Part shown: one piece after another, positions 50,858 through 58,881 of the stretch | Layout of the letters: each line of letters starts with the position of its first letter | Numbering within the stretch: position 1 is the first letter of the stretch | Assembly: GCF_003259315.1 (NCBI RefSeq) | Contig: NZ_QLLT01000021.1 | Coordinates: 79,067-143,066 of the forward strand | Direction of reading: 5' to 3' | DNA length: 64,000 nucleotides | From: Kitasatospora sp. SolWspMP-SS2h | Lineage (GTDB): Bacteria; Actinomycetota; Actinomycetes; Streptomycetales; Streptomycetaceae | Notes under the pieces: model-generated | The model's database searches: none | What the model was told of the DNA's origin: nothing | What the model saw: only the letters and a program-made list of their open reading frames with translations | Position numbers and translations under genes: made by a program

Positions 50858-52159
50858 TCAGGCGCCCAGCACCCGGCGCAGGTAGGCGTTGGCGAACCGG
50901 CGCTCCGGGTCGACCTTGTCGCGCAGCGCCGTGAAGTCGCCGAAGTGCGGGTACACGGTCGACAGGTACTCGGCGTCCCGGGTGTGCAGCTTGCCCCAGT
51001 GCGGGCGCCCCCGGTGGGCGGTCATCAGCTTCTCGACCTCGGTGAAGTAGGAGAGTTCGCGGGTGCCCCGGTACAGGTGGACGGCGATGTACACGCTGTC
51101 CCGCCCGTTGGCGGTGGAGAGCCACAGGTCGTCGGCCGGGGCCACCCGCACCTCCACCGGGAAGCTGATCCGCCAGTCGGAGCGCTCCACCAGCGCCCGC
51201 AGCTCGCGCAGCACCTCGGTGGCGGCCTCGCGCGGCACCGCGTACTCCATCTCGATGAAGCGGACCTTGCGCGGGCTGGTGTACACCTTGTACGCCTCGT
51301 CGGTGAACCGGCGCTCGGACCAGGCCCGGCTGGCGATCCCGGCTATCGCCGGGATCGCCCCGGGGAAGGCGCGGCCCACCCGGCAGGCGCCCTCCCAGAC
51401 CGTGTTCGAGACGAAGTCGTCGTCCAGCCACGCCTTGAAAGCGGGCAGCGGCGCGGCCGGGCCCTGGCTGCGGTTGTTCCGCTTGGTCGAGCAGCGGTCG
51501 GTGTGCGGGAACCAGTAGAACTCGAAGTGCTCGTTCACCGCCGTCAGGTCGTCGAAGGAACCCAGCACCTCGTCGAAGCCCATCGGCTGCTCGTGCGCGG
51601 AGAGCAGGAACATCGGCTCCACCGCGAAGGTCAGCGCGCTCACCACGCCCAGCGCGCCCAGGCCCAGCCGCGCGCCCTGGAACAGCTCCGCGTCCTCGGT
51701 CGCCGAGCAGGTCCGCACCGAGCCGTCGGCGAGGACGATCTCGACCTCGGTGACCTGGGCCGCGAGCGAGCCGGAGTCCCGGCCGGTGCCGTGGGTGCCG
51801 GTGCTGGTCGCGCCCGCGACCGTCTGCACCTCGATGTCGCCCATGTTCGTCAGCGAGAGGCCGGCGGCCGCCAGCAGCCGGTTCAGCCGGTGCAGCGGCA
51901 GGCCGGACTCGACGGTGACCGTCCCGGCCGCCCGGTCGAGCCCGCGGACGGCGGTCAGCCGGTCCGGCCGGACCAGGACGGCGTCCCCGGCGGCGGCGAT
52001 CGCGGTGAACGAGTGCCCGGCCCCGACCGCCTTCACCGGCAGCCCGGCCCGCCCGGCCGCGACCACCGCCGCCGAGAGCTCCTCGACCGACCCCGGCGCC
52101 ACCACCCGCGCGGGCCGCGCGCTCTGGTTCCCCGCCCAGTTCCGCCAGACCTCGGTCAT
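50858..52159 (-). CDS. FAD-linked oxidase of the D-arabinono-1,4-lactone oxidase family
   Basis: 433 residues. The N-terminal FAD-binding domain (VRVVAPGSVEELSAAVVAA-like ARVVAPGSVEELSAAVV; VKAVGAGHSFTAIAAAGD, where the GHS His is the usual covalent flavin site; ATSTGTHGTG) is followed by an ALO-type C-terminal domain ending in RPHWGKLH and FAN-x-YLRRVLG. It oxidises an aldonolactone or polyol, reducing oxygen; the exact substrate (gulono-lactone, alditol) is not resolved. ATG start with GGGAGG 8 nt upstream. Shares its strand with the MFS gene upstream but they are 170 bp apart. Confidence 0.9.
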   Translation of the reverse strand: MTEVWRNWAGNQSARPARVVAPGSVEELSAAVVAAGRAGLPVKAVGAGHSFTAIAAAGDAVLVRPDRLTAVRGLDRAAGTVTVESGLPLHRLNRLLAAAGLSLTNMGDIEVQTVAGATSTGTHGTGRDSGSLAAQVTEVEIVLADGSVRTCSATEDAELFQGARLGLGALGVVSALTFAVEPMFLLSAHEQPMGFDEVLGSFDDLTAVNEHFEFYWFPHTDRCSTKRNNRSQGPAAPLPAFKAWLDDDFVSNTVWEGACRVGRAFPGAIPAIAGIASRAWSERRFTDEAYKVYTSPRKVRFIEMEYAVPREAATEVLRELRALVERSDWRISFPVEVRVAPADDLWLSTANGRDSVYIAVHLYRGTRELSYFTEVEKLMTAHRGRPHWGKLHTRDAEYLSTVYPHFGDFTALRDKVDPERRFANAYLRRVLGA

Positions 52160-52326
52160 CTCCAGAGCCTCCCGCTCGCGCGTGTCCTACCTTCCGGTTC
52201 TACCGGTGGGTACGGGGAGCGTAGTCACCAGGATCGCGCAGGTCTACGGTTCGACGGGAGCGGAGCCGCCCGCCTGCCGGGCCCGTCCGTCCGCCCGTCG
52301 GTCCGTCCGAACGTCCGCCGGTCCGC

Positions 52327-53571
52327 CTAGGAGCGCACCGCCTCCGCCGCGGGCCGCTGCGCCAGCGCGAGCCGGCGGCGCAGCCGGGGCAGGCCGGTGT
52401 AGGCCGCCAGCGCGGACAGCGCGGCGGCGCCGACCGGGACCCAGTAGCCGTTCGCGCTGCCGGCCGCGTCGACCACGATGCCCGCCGCCGAGGAGCCGAC
52501 GGCGACGCCGAGCGCCAGGCCGGTGGTGGTCCAGGTCATGCCCTCGGTGAGCCGGGCGGCGGGGACGAGCCGTTCGACCAGGGCCATGGAGGTGATCAGG
52601 GTGGGGGAGATGGCGAGCCCGGAGAGGAAGAGCGCGCCGCCCACGCCGACCAGGGCCGCGGTGCCGTGCAGGAGCTGGGCGGCGAGGATGAGCGGGGCCA
52701 TCCCGGCGGCCATCACGCCGACGCCGACCAGGAAGCGGCGGTCCAGCGGGGCGGTGAACTTCAGCGCGCCGAAGACCGCCCCGGCCAGGCAGGAGCCGAG
52801 GGCGTACACGGCGAGCACGCTGCCGGAGGCGGCGGGGTGGCCCTGGGCCTTCGCGAAGGCGACGGTGACCACCTCGACGGAGCCGAAGACGCCGCCGATC
52901 GCGGCCAGCGTCAAGATCAGGGTCTGGATGCCCTTGTCGCGGGCGACCGAGGCGCCGGCCCGGTGCTCGACGGGGTGGGCCGGGGGCTCGGTGCGGCGCT
53001 GGGCGGTGAACAGCAGGACGCCGACCACCAGGAAGACCCCGGCGAGCAGCAGGCCGGACTCGGGGAAGAGCGAGGTGGCCAGGGTGGCGGCCAGGATCGG
53101 GCCGATGATGAAGCAGATCTCGTCCGCGACGGCCTCGAAGGAGTACGCGGTGTGCAGCTTGGGCGGCGCGTCCCGGTAGAGGTGGGCCCAGCGGGCCCGG
53201 ACCATGGAGCCGGTGCTGGGCATGGTGCCCATGCCGACGGCGAAGACGAACAGCGTCCAGTCCGGGAAGCCGTAGTGCGCGCCGAGCAGCAGCCCGGCGG
53301 CGGCGAGCACGGTGACGCCGGTGGCGGGGAGGGCGACGCGGCGCTGGCCGTACCGGTCGACCAGGCGGGAGATCCGCGGCCCGAGGACCGCGGCGGAGAC
53401 GGCGAGGACGGCGGAGAGCAGGCTGCCCAGCCAGTAGGAGTCCTTGATCCGGCCGAGCATCGTGACGATGCCGATCCCGGTCATGGAGATCGGCAGGCGG
53501 GCGATCAGCCCGGTGAAGGAGAAGGCCAGGGAACCGGGGGCGGCGAAGATCTGGCGGTAGCTGGACAGCAC
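52327..53571 (-). CDS. MFS transporter
   Basis: 414 residues with 12 predicted transmembrane helices and the typical cytosolic loop after helix 2 (GPRISRLVDRYGQRRV). The two six-helix halves are separated by a charged loop (TAQRRTEPPAHPVEHRAGASVARDKG). It resembles small drug/metabolite exporters; substrate unknown. GTG 53571 (LSSYRQIFAAPGSLAF) is taken as the start because GACGGAG precedes it; the frame opens at TTG 53613. It is divergent from the ferrochelatase gene. Confidence 0.85.
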   Translation of the reverse strand: MLSSYRQIFAAPGSLAFSFTGLIARLPISMTGIGIVTMLGRIKDSYWLGSLLSAVLAVSAAVLGPRISRLVDRYGQRRVALPATGVTVLAAAGLLLGAHYGFPDWTLFVFAVGMGTMPSTGSMVRARWAHLYRDAPPKLHTAYSFEAVADEICFIIGPILAATLATSLFPESGLLLAGVFLVVGVLLFTAQRRTEPPAHPVEHRAGASVARDKGIQTLILTLAAIGGVFGSVEVVTVAFAKAQGHPAASGSVLAVYALGSCLAGAVFGALKFTAPLDRRFLVGVGVMAAGMAPLILAAQLLHGTAALVGVGGALFLSGLAISPTLITSMALVERLVPAARLTEGMTWTTTGLALGVAVGSSAAGIVVDAAGSANGYWVPVGAAALSALAAYTGLPRLRRRLALAQRPAAEAVRS

Positions 53572-53789
53572 GGGGGGTGGCTCCGTCGGAGGTCGGATGG
53601 GGGTAAGACGCAACTATCGGTAATGCGCGACCGTCGCCCACACAGCTTACGAAGCGTGGACGAACCTCTGCATCCGGGTTGTGCACGGGCACCCCGGACC
53701 CCGCCCGCCGCCGCCCGGGCCCGCGCCCCCGTCAACGTCCGTACAGCGGCCGGGCCGCGCCCGTGCACCGGCCGGGCCGTCACGGGTGG

Positions 53790-53795
53790 CAGGAT
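53790..53795 (+). promoter_or_regulatory. -10 element (CAGGAT) of a leaderless promoter
   Basis: CAGGAT ends 7 nt before the ATG at 53803. Confidence 0.45.
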
Positions 53796-53802
53796 CGGAG
53801 CC

Positions 53803-54951
53803 ATGTCCGACACGCGCACGCCCAGCCCGACCGACCCCGCGCCGTACGACGCGCTGCTGCTGCTCTCCTTCGGCGGGCCGGAGGGCCCCGAGGACGTGGT
53901 GCCCTTCCTGGAGAACGTCACCCGCGGGCGGGGCATCCCCAAGGAGCGGCTGGCCGAGGTCGGCAAGCACTACTTCCTGTTCGGCGGGGTCAGCCCGATC
54001 AACGAGCAGAACCGGGACCTGCTGGCCGCGCTGCGCAAGGACTTCGCCGACCACGGCCTGGACCTGCCGGTGTACTGGGGCAACCGGAACTGGGCCCCGT
54101 ACCTGGTCGACGCCCTGCGGGAGATCGCCGACGACGGGCACCGCCGGGTGCTGGTGCTGGCCACCAGCGCCTACGCCGGGTACTCGGGCTGCCGGCAGTA
54201 CCGGGAGAACCTGGCCGACGCGCTGGCACGGCTGGCCGCCGAGGGCCGGCCGGAGCTGACCGTGGACAAGCTGCGGCACTTCTACAACCACCCCGGCTTC
54301 GTCGAGCCGATGGTCGACGCCACCCTGGCCGCGCTCGCCCGACTCCCGGAAGCGGTCCGGGACGGCGCCCGGCTGGCGTTCACCACGCACTCGATCCCGA
54401 CCGCGATGGCCGAGACCTCCGGCGCCCCCGACGACCCGGCCCGCGGCACCCCCGGCGGCGCGTACGTCGCCCAGCACCTGGACGTGGCCCGGCTGGTCGC
54501 CGCCGCGGTGGCCGGGCGCACCGGCGTCGCCGACCGGCCCTGGCAGCTGGTGTACCAGAGCCGCTCCGGCGCCCCGCACACCCCGTGGCTGGAGCCCGAC
54601 GTCTGCGACCACCTGGCGGCGGAGCACGCGGACGGCGCCGCGGCCGTGGTGATGGTGCCGATCGGCTTCGTCTCCGACCACATGGAGGTCAAGTACGACC
54701 TGGACACCGAGGCGGTGGCGAAGGCCGCCGAACTCGGCCTGCCGGTCGCCCGGGCCGCCACCGTCGGGGCCGACCCGCGGTTCGCCGCCGCCGTCCGGGA
54801 CCTGGTGCTGGAGCGGGCCGCCGTCCGGCGCGGCGAGCCGGTCACCCGGTGCGCGCTGGGCGCGCTCGGCCCCAGCCACGACGTGTGCGCCACCGCCTGC
54901 TGCCCCAACCCGCGCGCCCCCCGGCCCGCCGCCGCCGAAGCCGAAGCCTGA
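53803..54951 (+). CDS. cpfC: Ferrochelatase (coproporphyrin III type)
   Basis: Inserts Fe2+ into coproporphyrin III in the coproheme pathway used by actinobacteria. 382 residues. Conserved: LLLSFGGPEGPEDVVPFLENV, VYWGNRNW, TTHSIP (catalytic His) and GFVSDHMEVKYDLD (Glu). Cys130 (SGCRQYREN) and C-terminal cysteines (350, 362, 366, 367) match the pattern that binds a [2Fe-2S] cluster in other actinobacterial ferrochelatases. Divergent from the MFS gene; the IMPase gene follows on the same strand 96 bp later. Confidence 0.94.
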   Translation: MSDTRTPSPTDPAPYDALLLLSFGGPEGPEDVVPFLENVTRGRGIPKERLAEVGKHYFLFGGVSPINEQNRDLLAALRKDFADHGLDLPVYWGNRNWAPYLVDALREIADDGHRRVLVLATSAYAGYSGCRQYRENLADALARLAAEGRPELTVDKLRHFYNHPGFVEPMVDATLAALARLPEAVRDGARLAFTTHSIPTAMAETSGAPDDPARGTPGGAYVAQHLDVARLVAAAVAGRTGVADRPWQLVYQSRSGAPHTPWLEPDVCDHLAAEHADGAAAVVMVPIGFVSDHMEVKYDLDTEAVAKAAELGLPVARAATVGADPRFAAAVRDLVLERAAVRRGEPVTRCALGALGPSHDVCATACCPNPRAPRPAAAEAEA

Positions 54952-55047
54952 GCCCGAGCACCCGAGCGCGAGCACCGAAGCGCCGGCACCGAAGCGCGAC
55001 GCCCGGGCACCCGAGCCCGAAGTCAGAGACCCGGAGGACCGAGACCA

Positions 55048-55848
55048 GTGACCGACGACCTGCTGCAGGAACTGCTCGCCACCGCGCTGGAGGCGGCCAC
55101 CCGGGCCGGCGAGCTGCTGCGCGACGGGCGGCCCGCCGACCTCGGGGTGGCCGCCACCAAGAGCAGCCCGGTGGACGTGGTGACCGAGATGGACCTGGCC
55201 TCCGAGAAGCTGGTGCTGGAGCTGATCTCCGCCCGCCGCCCGGACGACGGCTACCTCGGCGAGGAGGGCGCCGACCGCCCCGGCACCAGCGGGGTGCGCT
55301 GGGTGGTCGACCCGCTCGACGGCACCGTCAACTACCTGTACGGGCTGCCCTCCTGGGCGGTCAGCGTGGCCGCCGAGCTGGACGGCGAGGCGGTGGTGGG
55401 CGTGGTCTTCGTCCCGGCCCGGAACGAGCTGTTCCAGGCGGTGCGCGGCGGCGGCGCCCACCTGGACGGCCGCCGGCTGGCCGTCCGCCCGGCCCCGGCG
55501 TGGGGCGGGGCGCTGGTGGCGACCGGCTTCGGCTACCTGCGCGAGCGGCGGGTGCACCAGGCCGAGGTGCTGCACGCGCTGATGGGCGAGGTGCGCGACG
55601 TCCGCCGGGGCGGCGCCGCCGCCGTCGACCTGTGCGACCTGGCGGCCGGCCGGTTCGACGGCTACTACGAGCGCGGCCTGGCCCCCTGGGACCGGGCGGC
55701 CGGCCTGCTGATCGCCGCGGAGGCGGGCGCGCTCACCGGCTCCCGCCCCGGCCTGCCCGCGAACGGCGGGCTGACCGTCGCCGCCCCGCCCGGCGTCTTC
55801 GAACCACTGCAGGCCCGGCTGGAAGAACTCGGCGCCTGGCACGACTGA
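55048..55848 (+). CDS. Inositol monophosphatase family protein
   Basis: 266 residues. Mg-dependent phosphatase motifs: LGEEGA (metal Glu), VDPLDGTVNYLYG (first IMPase signature) and WDRAAGLLIAAEAGA (second signature). Substrate may be myo-inositol-1-phosphate or histidinol phosphate. GTG start with GGAGG upstream. It may be read through from the ferrochelatase gene; a short repeat-rich spacer separates them. Confidence 0.92.
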   Translation: MTDDLLQELLATALEAATRAGELLRDGRPADLGVAATKSSPVDVVTEMDLASEKLVLELISARRPDDGYLGEEGADRPGTSGVRWVVDPLDGTVNYLYGLPSWAVSVAAELDGEAVVGVVFVPARNELFQAVRGGGAHLDGRRLAVRPAPAWGGALVATGFGYLRERRVHQAEVLHALMGEVRDVRRGGAAAVDLCDLAAGRFDGYYERGLAPWDRAAGLLIAAEAGALTGSRPGLPANGGLTVAAPPGVFEPLQARLEELGAWHD

Positions 55849-55873
55849 TCCGCCGCGCGGCGGGCAGACGCGA

Positions 55874-55907
55874 AACGCCCCGGACCGGTGAACCGGGCCG
55901 GGGCGCT
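55874..55907 (-). terminator. Hairpin terminator of the 61-residue gene
   Basis: GCCCCGG-C-CCGG stem with its complement and TTCA loop, followed by TTT on the minus strand. It also lies just after the IMPase stop, so it can serve both convergent genes. Confidence 0.75.
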
Positions 55908-55949
55908 GGTCGGACGGGGCCGCACCTGGCGGTACGGGAAGGGGAGCGG

Positions 55950-56135
55950 TCAGGCGGCGGAGCGGTGCGTACCGAGGACCGGGTCCACGCCGTGTTCGGT
56001 GGCGAGGCGCTGGAGGTCCTCCAGCTCGGACTGCTCGACCTCGGCCAGGAACTCGTCCCCGGACTCGATCGCGCGGTGCAGATCCTGCTCGGCGTTCTTG
56101 ATCCGCTGGAGGATTCCGGAGGTGAAGGCGTCCAT
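55950..56135 (-). CDS. Small acidic helical protein (61 residues), unknown function
   Basis: MDAFTSGILQRIKNAEQDLH followed by AIESGDEFLAEVEQSELEDLQRLATEHG: a predicted amphipathic helix rich in Glu, Gln and Leu, then a short end with PVLGTHRSAA. No Cys, no signal peptide. The ATG has AAAGGGGG upstream, and a dedicated terminator follows, so it is a real gene. Divergent from cutRS with 470 bp between. I do not recognise a family. Confidence 0.75.
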   Translation of the reverse strand: MDAFTSGILQRIKNAEQDLHRAIESGDEFLAEVEQSELEDLQRLATEHGVDPVLGTHRSAA

Positions 56136-56605
56136 ACGGGCCCCCTTTGCTGTGTCGGACGGGCACGGTCCGAGCAGCCCCCCGGCACGGAACCGGACAA
56201 ACCCCGGTCGAGCCCCCTGGACCGGACGCGGGTTCCGGTCGGGTGCTCGGGCGGCGCAGGTGCCGCGACCCGGTGGCTTTCCGTCCCAGGCCGGTGCGGA
56301 TGGGGCACTCGGCGGGTGGTGGTGGCCGCGACGCGCCACAGGACGGCATCACGGTGTGCACGTGTCCTCCCCACCCCCGGGCCATGGAAACCTCCAACTC
56401 TCCGGAAAGTTGCCCGAGTCACAGTCCAAACAGGCGGGCACCGCTCCGCTTTCGCGGACGGCGCACCGGACTTACGACTGCTTTACCGCGCGACCAGGCA
56501 GGATGGAGGCACCGTCGGATCCGTCTGCCCGGATCCGCGCCCGGCGCCTCACGGCCCGCACGGGCGAGCACGGCCAGGGCCGCTCCAGCAGAAGGGACAA
56601 CCACC
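56136..56605. other. Divergent intergenic region upstream of cutR
   Basis: 470 bp without a recognised gene. Contains a near-perfect 18-bp palindrome (56395-56412) and a lower-GC stretch at 56420-56500 likely to hold the cutR promoter. GAAGGGA at 56591-56597 is the cutR ribosome-binding site. Confidence 0.5.
56395..56412. promoter_or_regulatory. 18-bp near-palindrome, candidate operator
   Basis: CAACTCTCCGGAAAGTTG: nine-bp half-sites with one mismatch, 194 bp before the cutR start and 260 bp before the divergent small gene. Confidence 0.4.
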
Positions 56606-57259
56606 GTGCGGGTACTCGTCGTCGAGGACGAGCAGCTGCTCGCCGAGGCCGTCGCCACCGGCCTGCGCCGGGAGGCCATGGCGGTCGACGTCGTCTACGA
56701 CGGGGAGGCCGCCCTGCAGCGGATCGCCGTGAACGACTACGACGTGGTGGTGCTCGACCGGGACCTCCCGCTGGTGCACGGCGACGACGTGTGCCGCCGG
56801 GTGGTCGAACAGGGCCTGGCCACCCGGGTGATCATGCTCACCGCCTCCGGCGACATCAGCGACCGGGTCGAGGGGCTGGAGATCGGCGCCGACGACTACC
56901 TCCCCAAGCCGTTCGCCTTCAGCGAACTCGTCGCCCGGGTAAGGGCGCTGGGCCGCCGCGCCACCGTCCCGCTGCCCCCCGTGCTGGAGCGCTCCGGGAT
57001 CAGCCTCGACCCCGGCCGCCGCGAGGTGATCCGGGACGGCAAGCCGGTCCAGCTCGCCCCCAAGGAGTTCGCCGTGCTGGAGGTCCTGATGCGGGCCGGC
57101 GGCGCCGTGGTCTCCGCCGAGCAGCTGCTGGAGAAGGCCTGGGACGAGCACACCGACCCGTTCACCAACGTGGTCCGGGTCACCGTGATGACCCTGCGCC
57201 GCAAGCTCGGGGACCCGCCGGTGATCGTCACCGTGCCCGGCTCCGGCTACCGGGTGTGA
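56606..57259 (+). CDS. cutR: Response regulator CutR
   Basis: OmpR/PhoB-type regulator, 217 residues. Receiver acids VVEDEQ, phospho-acceptor in DVVVLDRDLPL, Thr in MLTASGD, Lys in LPKPFAF. A winged helix follows (LAPKEFAVLEVLMRAGGAVVSAEQLLEKAW, FTNVVRVTVMTLRRKLGDP, GSGYRV). Matches the Streptomyces CutRS system, first described in S. lividans and later linked to secretion-stress proteases. Short 43-nt gap to cutS. Confidence 0.92.
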   Translation: MRVLVVEDEQLLAEAVATGLRREAMAVDVVYDGEAALQRIAVNDYDVVVLDRDLPLVHGDDVCRRVVEQGLATRVIMLTASGDISDRVEGLEIGADDYLPKPFAFSELVARVRALGRRATVPLPPVLERSGISLDPGRREVIRDGKPVQLAPKEFAVLEVLMRAGGAVVSAEQLLEKAWDEHTDPFTNVVRVTVMTLRRKLGDPPVIVTVPGSGYRV

Positions 57260-57302
57260 CCCGCACCCCCGAACCGTCCACCGTCTGAGAGGACTTCCGG
57301 CC

Positions 57303-58604
57303 ATGACCACCCCGCCACTCCCCGGCGGGGCCCCCGGCACGCCCGCCCCGGGTCCGCACCAGGTGCCCCCACGACCGTCGCACCCCCCGCGCCGCCCCGA
57401 CCGCGACCGCGCCGACGACACCTACCACCCCGGCGACGGCCTGTTCGCCTGGCTGTCGCTGCGCCCCACCATCCGGATCCGGCTCACCCTGCTGTACGGC
57501 GGGATGTTTCTGATGGCGGGGGTGGTCCTGCTGCTGCTGATGTACTACTTCGTCCGCTCGGCCTTCGACCAGGCCCAGCTGCCGCACCTGACCCTCGGCA
57601 ACAACATCGCGGTCACCCTCAACGGCCAGGAGATCCGGGACCAGGCCACCCTGGACCGGGCGATGGCCGCCCTCCAGGAGGTCAACAGCAGCCAGGCGCT
57701 CTCCACCCTGCTGCGCCGGGCGCTGACCGCCCTGGTCTTCCTGGCCGCGATCGCCTTCGCGGTCGGCTACGCGATGGCCGGCCGGGTGCTCCACCCGCTC
57801 GGCCGGATCACCCGCACCGCCCGCGAGGTGGCCGGCAGCGACCTGCACCGCCGGATCGACCTGGACGGCCCGGACGACGAGCTCAAGGAGCTCGCCGACA
57901 CCTTCGACGAGATGCTGGAGCGCCTCGACCGGGCCTTCGACTCGCAGCGCCGCTTCGTCGCCAACGCCTCGCACGAGCTGCGGACCCCGCTGGCGATCAA
58001 CCGCACCCTGCTGGAGGTCCAGCTGGCCGACCCGGAGGCCTCGCCCGACCTCCAGCAGCTCGGCAAGACCCTGCTGGCCACCAACGAGCGCAGCGAGCAG
58101 CTGGTCGAGGGCCTGCTGCTGCTGGCCCGCAGCGAGAACGAGCTCACCGAGCGCCGCCCGGTCGACCTGGCCGAGGTCGCCCAGCGGGCGATGGAGCAGA
58201 CCCGGGCCGAGGCGGCCCACCGCGAGGTGGAGCTGCGCGCCGAGCTGGCGCCCGCCCCCGCGCACGGCAACGGCGTGCTGCTGGAGCGGATCGCGCTCAA
58301 CCTGCTGCAGAACGGCACCCGGTACAACACGCCCGGCGGCTGGGTGGAGATCACCACCTCGGCGGTCCGCGGCGGGGGCGGGGAGCTGGTGGTCGGCAAC
58401 ACCGGCCCGGTGGTGCCCGGCTACGAGCTGGAGCACATCTTCGAGCCGTTCCGCCGCCTCCGGGGCACCGACCGCACCCGCAGCGACAAGGGCGTCGGAC
58501 TCGGCCTGTCCATCGTCCGCTCCGTGGTGCGCGCCCACGGAGGGGCCATCGAGGTCACTGCCCGCCCCGGAGGCGGCCTGCGGATCCAGGTCCGCATCCC
58601 GTAG
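57303..58604 (+). CDS. cutS: Sensor histidine kinase CutS
   Basis: 433 residues. Two transmembrane helices (LTLLYGGMFLMAGVVLLLLMYYF and RALTALVFLAAIAFAVGYAMA) flank a short extracytoplasmic sensor of about 70 residues. HAMP, HisKA (FVANASHELRTPLAINRTLL), and HATPase (ALNLLQNGTRYN, GVGLGLSIVRSV) follow. The visible extracytoplasmic segment has no cysteine. The N-terminus is a Pro-rich cytosolic extension. Co-transcribed with cutR. Confidence 0.92.
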   Translation: MTTPPLPGGAPGTPAPGPHQVPPRPSHPPRRPDRDRADDTYHPGDGLFAWLSLRPTIRIRLTLLYGGMFLMAGVVLLLLMYYFVRSAFDQAQLPHLTLGNNIAVTLNGQEIRDQATLDRAMAALQEVNSSQALSTLLRRALTALVFLAAIAFAVGYAMAGRVLHPLGRITRTAREVAGSDLHRRIDLDGPDDELKELADTFDEMLERLDRAFDSQRRFVANASHELRTPLAINRTLLEVQLADPEASPDLQQLGKTLLATNERSEQLVEGLLLLARSENELTERRPVDLAEVAQRAMEQTRAEAAHREVELRAELAPAPAHGNGVLLERIALNLLQNGTRYNTPGGWVEITTSAVRGGGGELVVGNTGPVVPGYELEHIFEPFRRLRGTDRTRSDKGVGLGLSIVRSVVRAHGGAIEVTARPGGGLRIQVRIP

Positions 58605-58631
58605 CCGCCGGCCCGCCCCGGGTCCGCCGGT

Positions 58632-58729
58632 GCCCCCTCCGGGCGCTCCGGCCGCCCCCTCCGGGCGCTCCGGCCACCCCCTCCGGGCGCTCCGGCCGCC
58701 CCCTCCGGGCGCTCCGGCCACCCCCTCCC
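58632..58729 (+). repeat. 22-bp minisatellite, four full copies plus one partial
   Basis: Units at 58632, 58654, 58676 and 58698 are identical in 21 of 22 positions ((G/A)CCCCCTCCGGGCGCTCCGG plus CC), with the first base alternating G, G, A, G; a 10-bp partial unit follows at 58720. It fills the spacer between cutS and the desaturase promoter. Confidence 0.9.
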
Positions 58730-58798
58730 CGCCGGACCCGCCCCCAGCCGCCCCCGCCCAGCCGTGTCGGAACGACATAAGCGCTGGACAGGGGCGGC

Positions 58799-58852
58799 TT
58801 GTCATTTGCCGCCGCAACAACTTACGGTGTCGTAACCTACGCAGCCGTAGGT
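58799..58852 (+). promoter_or_regulatory. Desaturase promoter with two adjacent TACG-N4-CGTA dyads
   Basis: TTGTCA (58799-58804), 17 nt, TTACGG (58822-58827) form a candidate promoter. Dyad 1 is TTACG-GTGT-CGTAA (58822-58835) over the -10; dyad 2 is ACCTACG-CAGC-CGTAGGT (58835-58852) just downstream. The centres are 15 bp apart. This is a probable binding site for a dimeric fatty-acid-responsive repressor. Confidence 0.65.
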
Positions 58853-58881
58853 CAGCCCGTCCCCTCCGCAGGAGCAACGCC

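Noticed and set aside
58632..58729. Possible coding repeat extending the desaturase N-terminus
   Set aside because: The frame is open, but translation gives only Pro/Gly/Ala/Arg repeats, and the desaturase starts at GTG 58882 with its own ribosome-binding site after the promoter.
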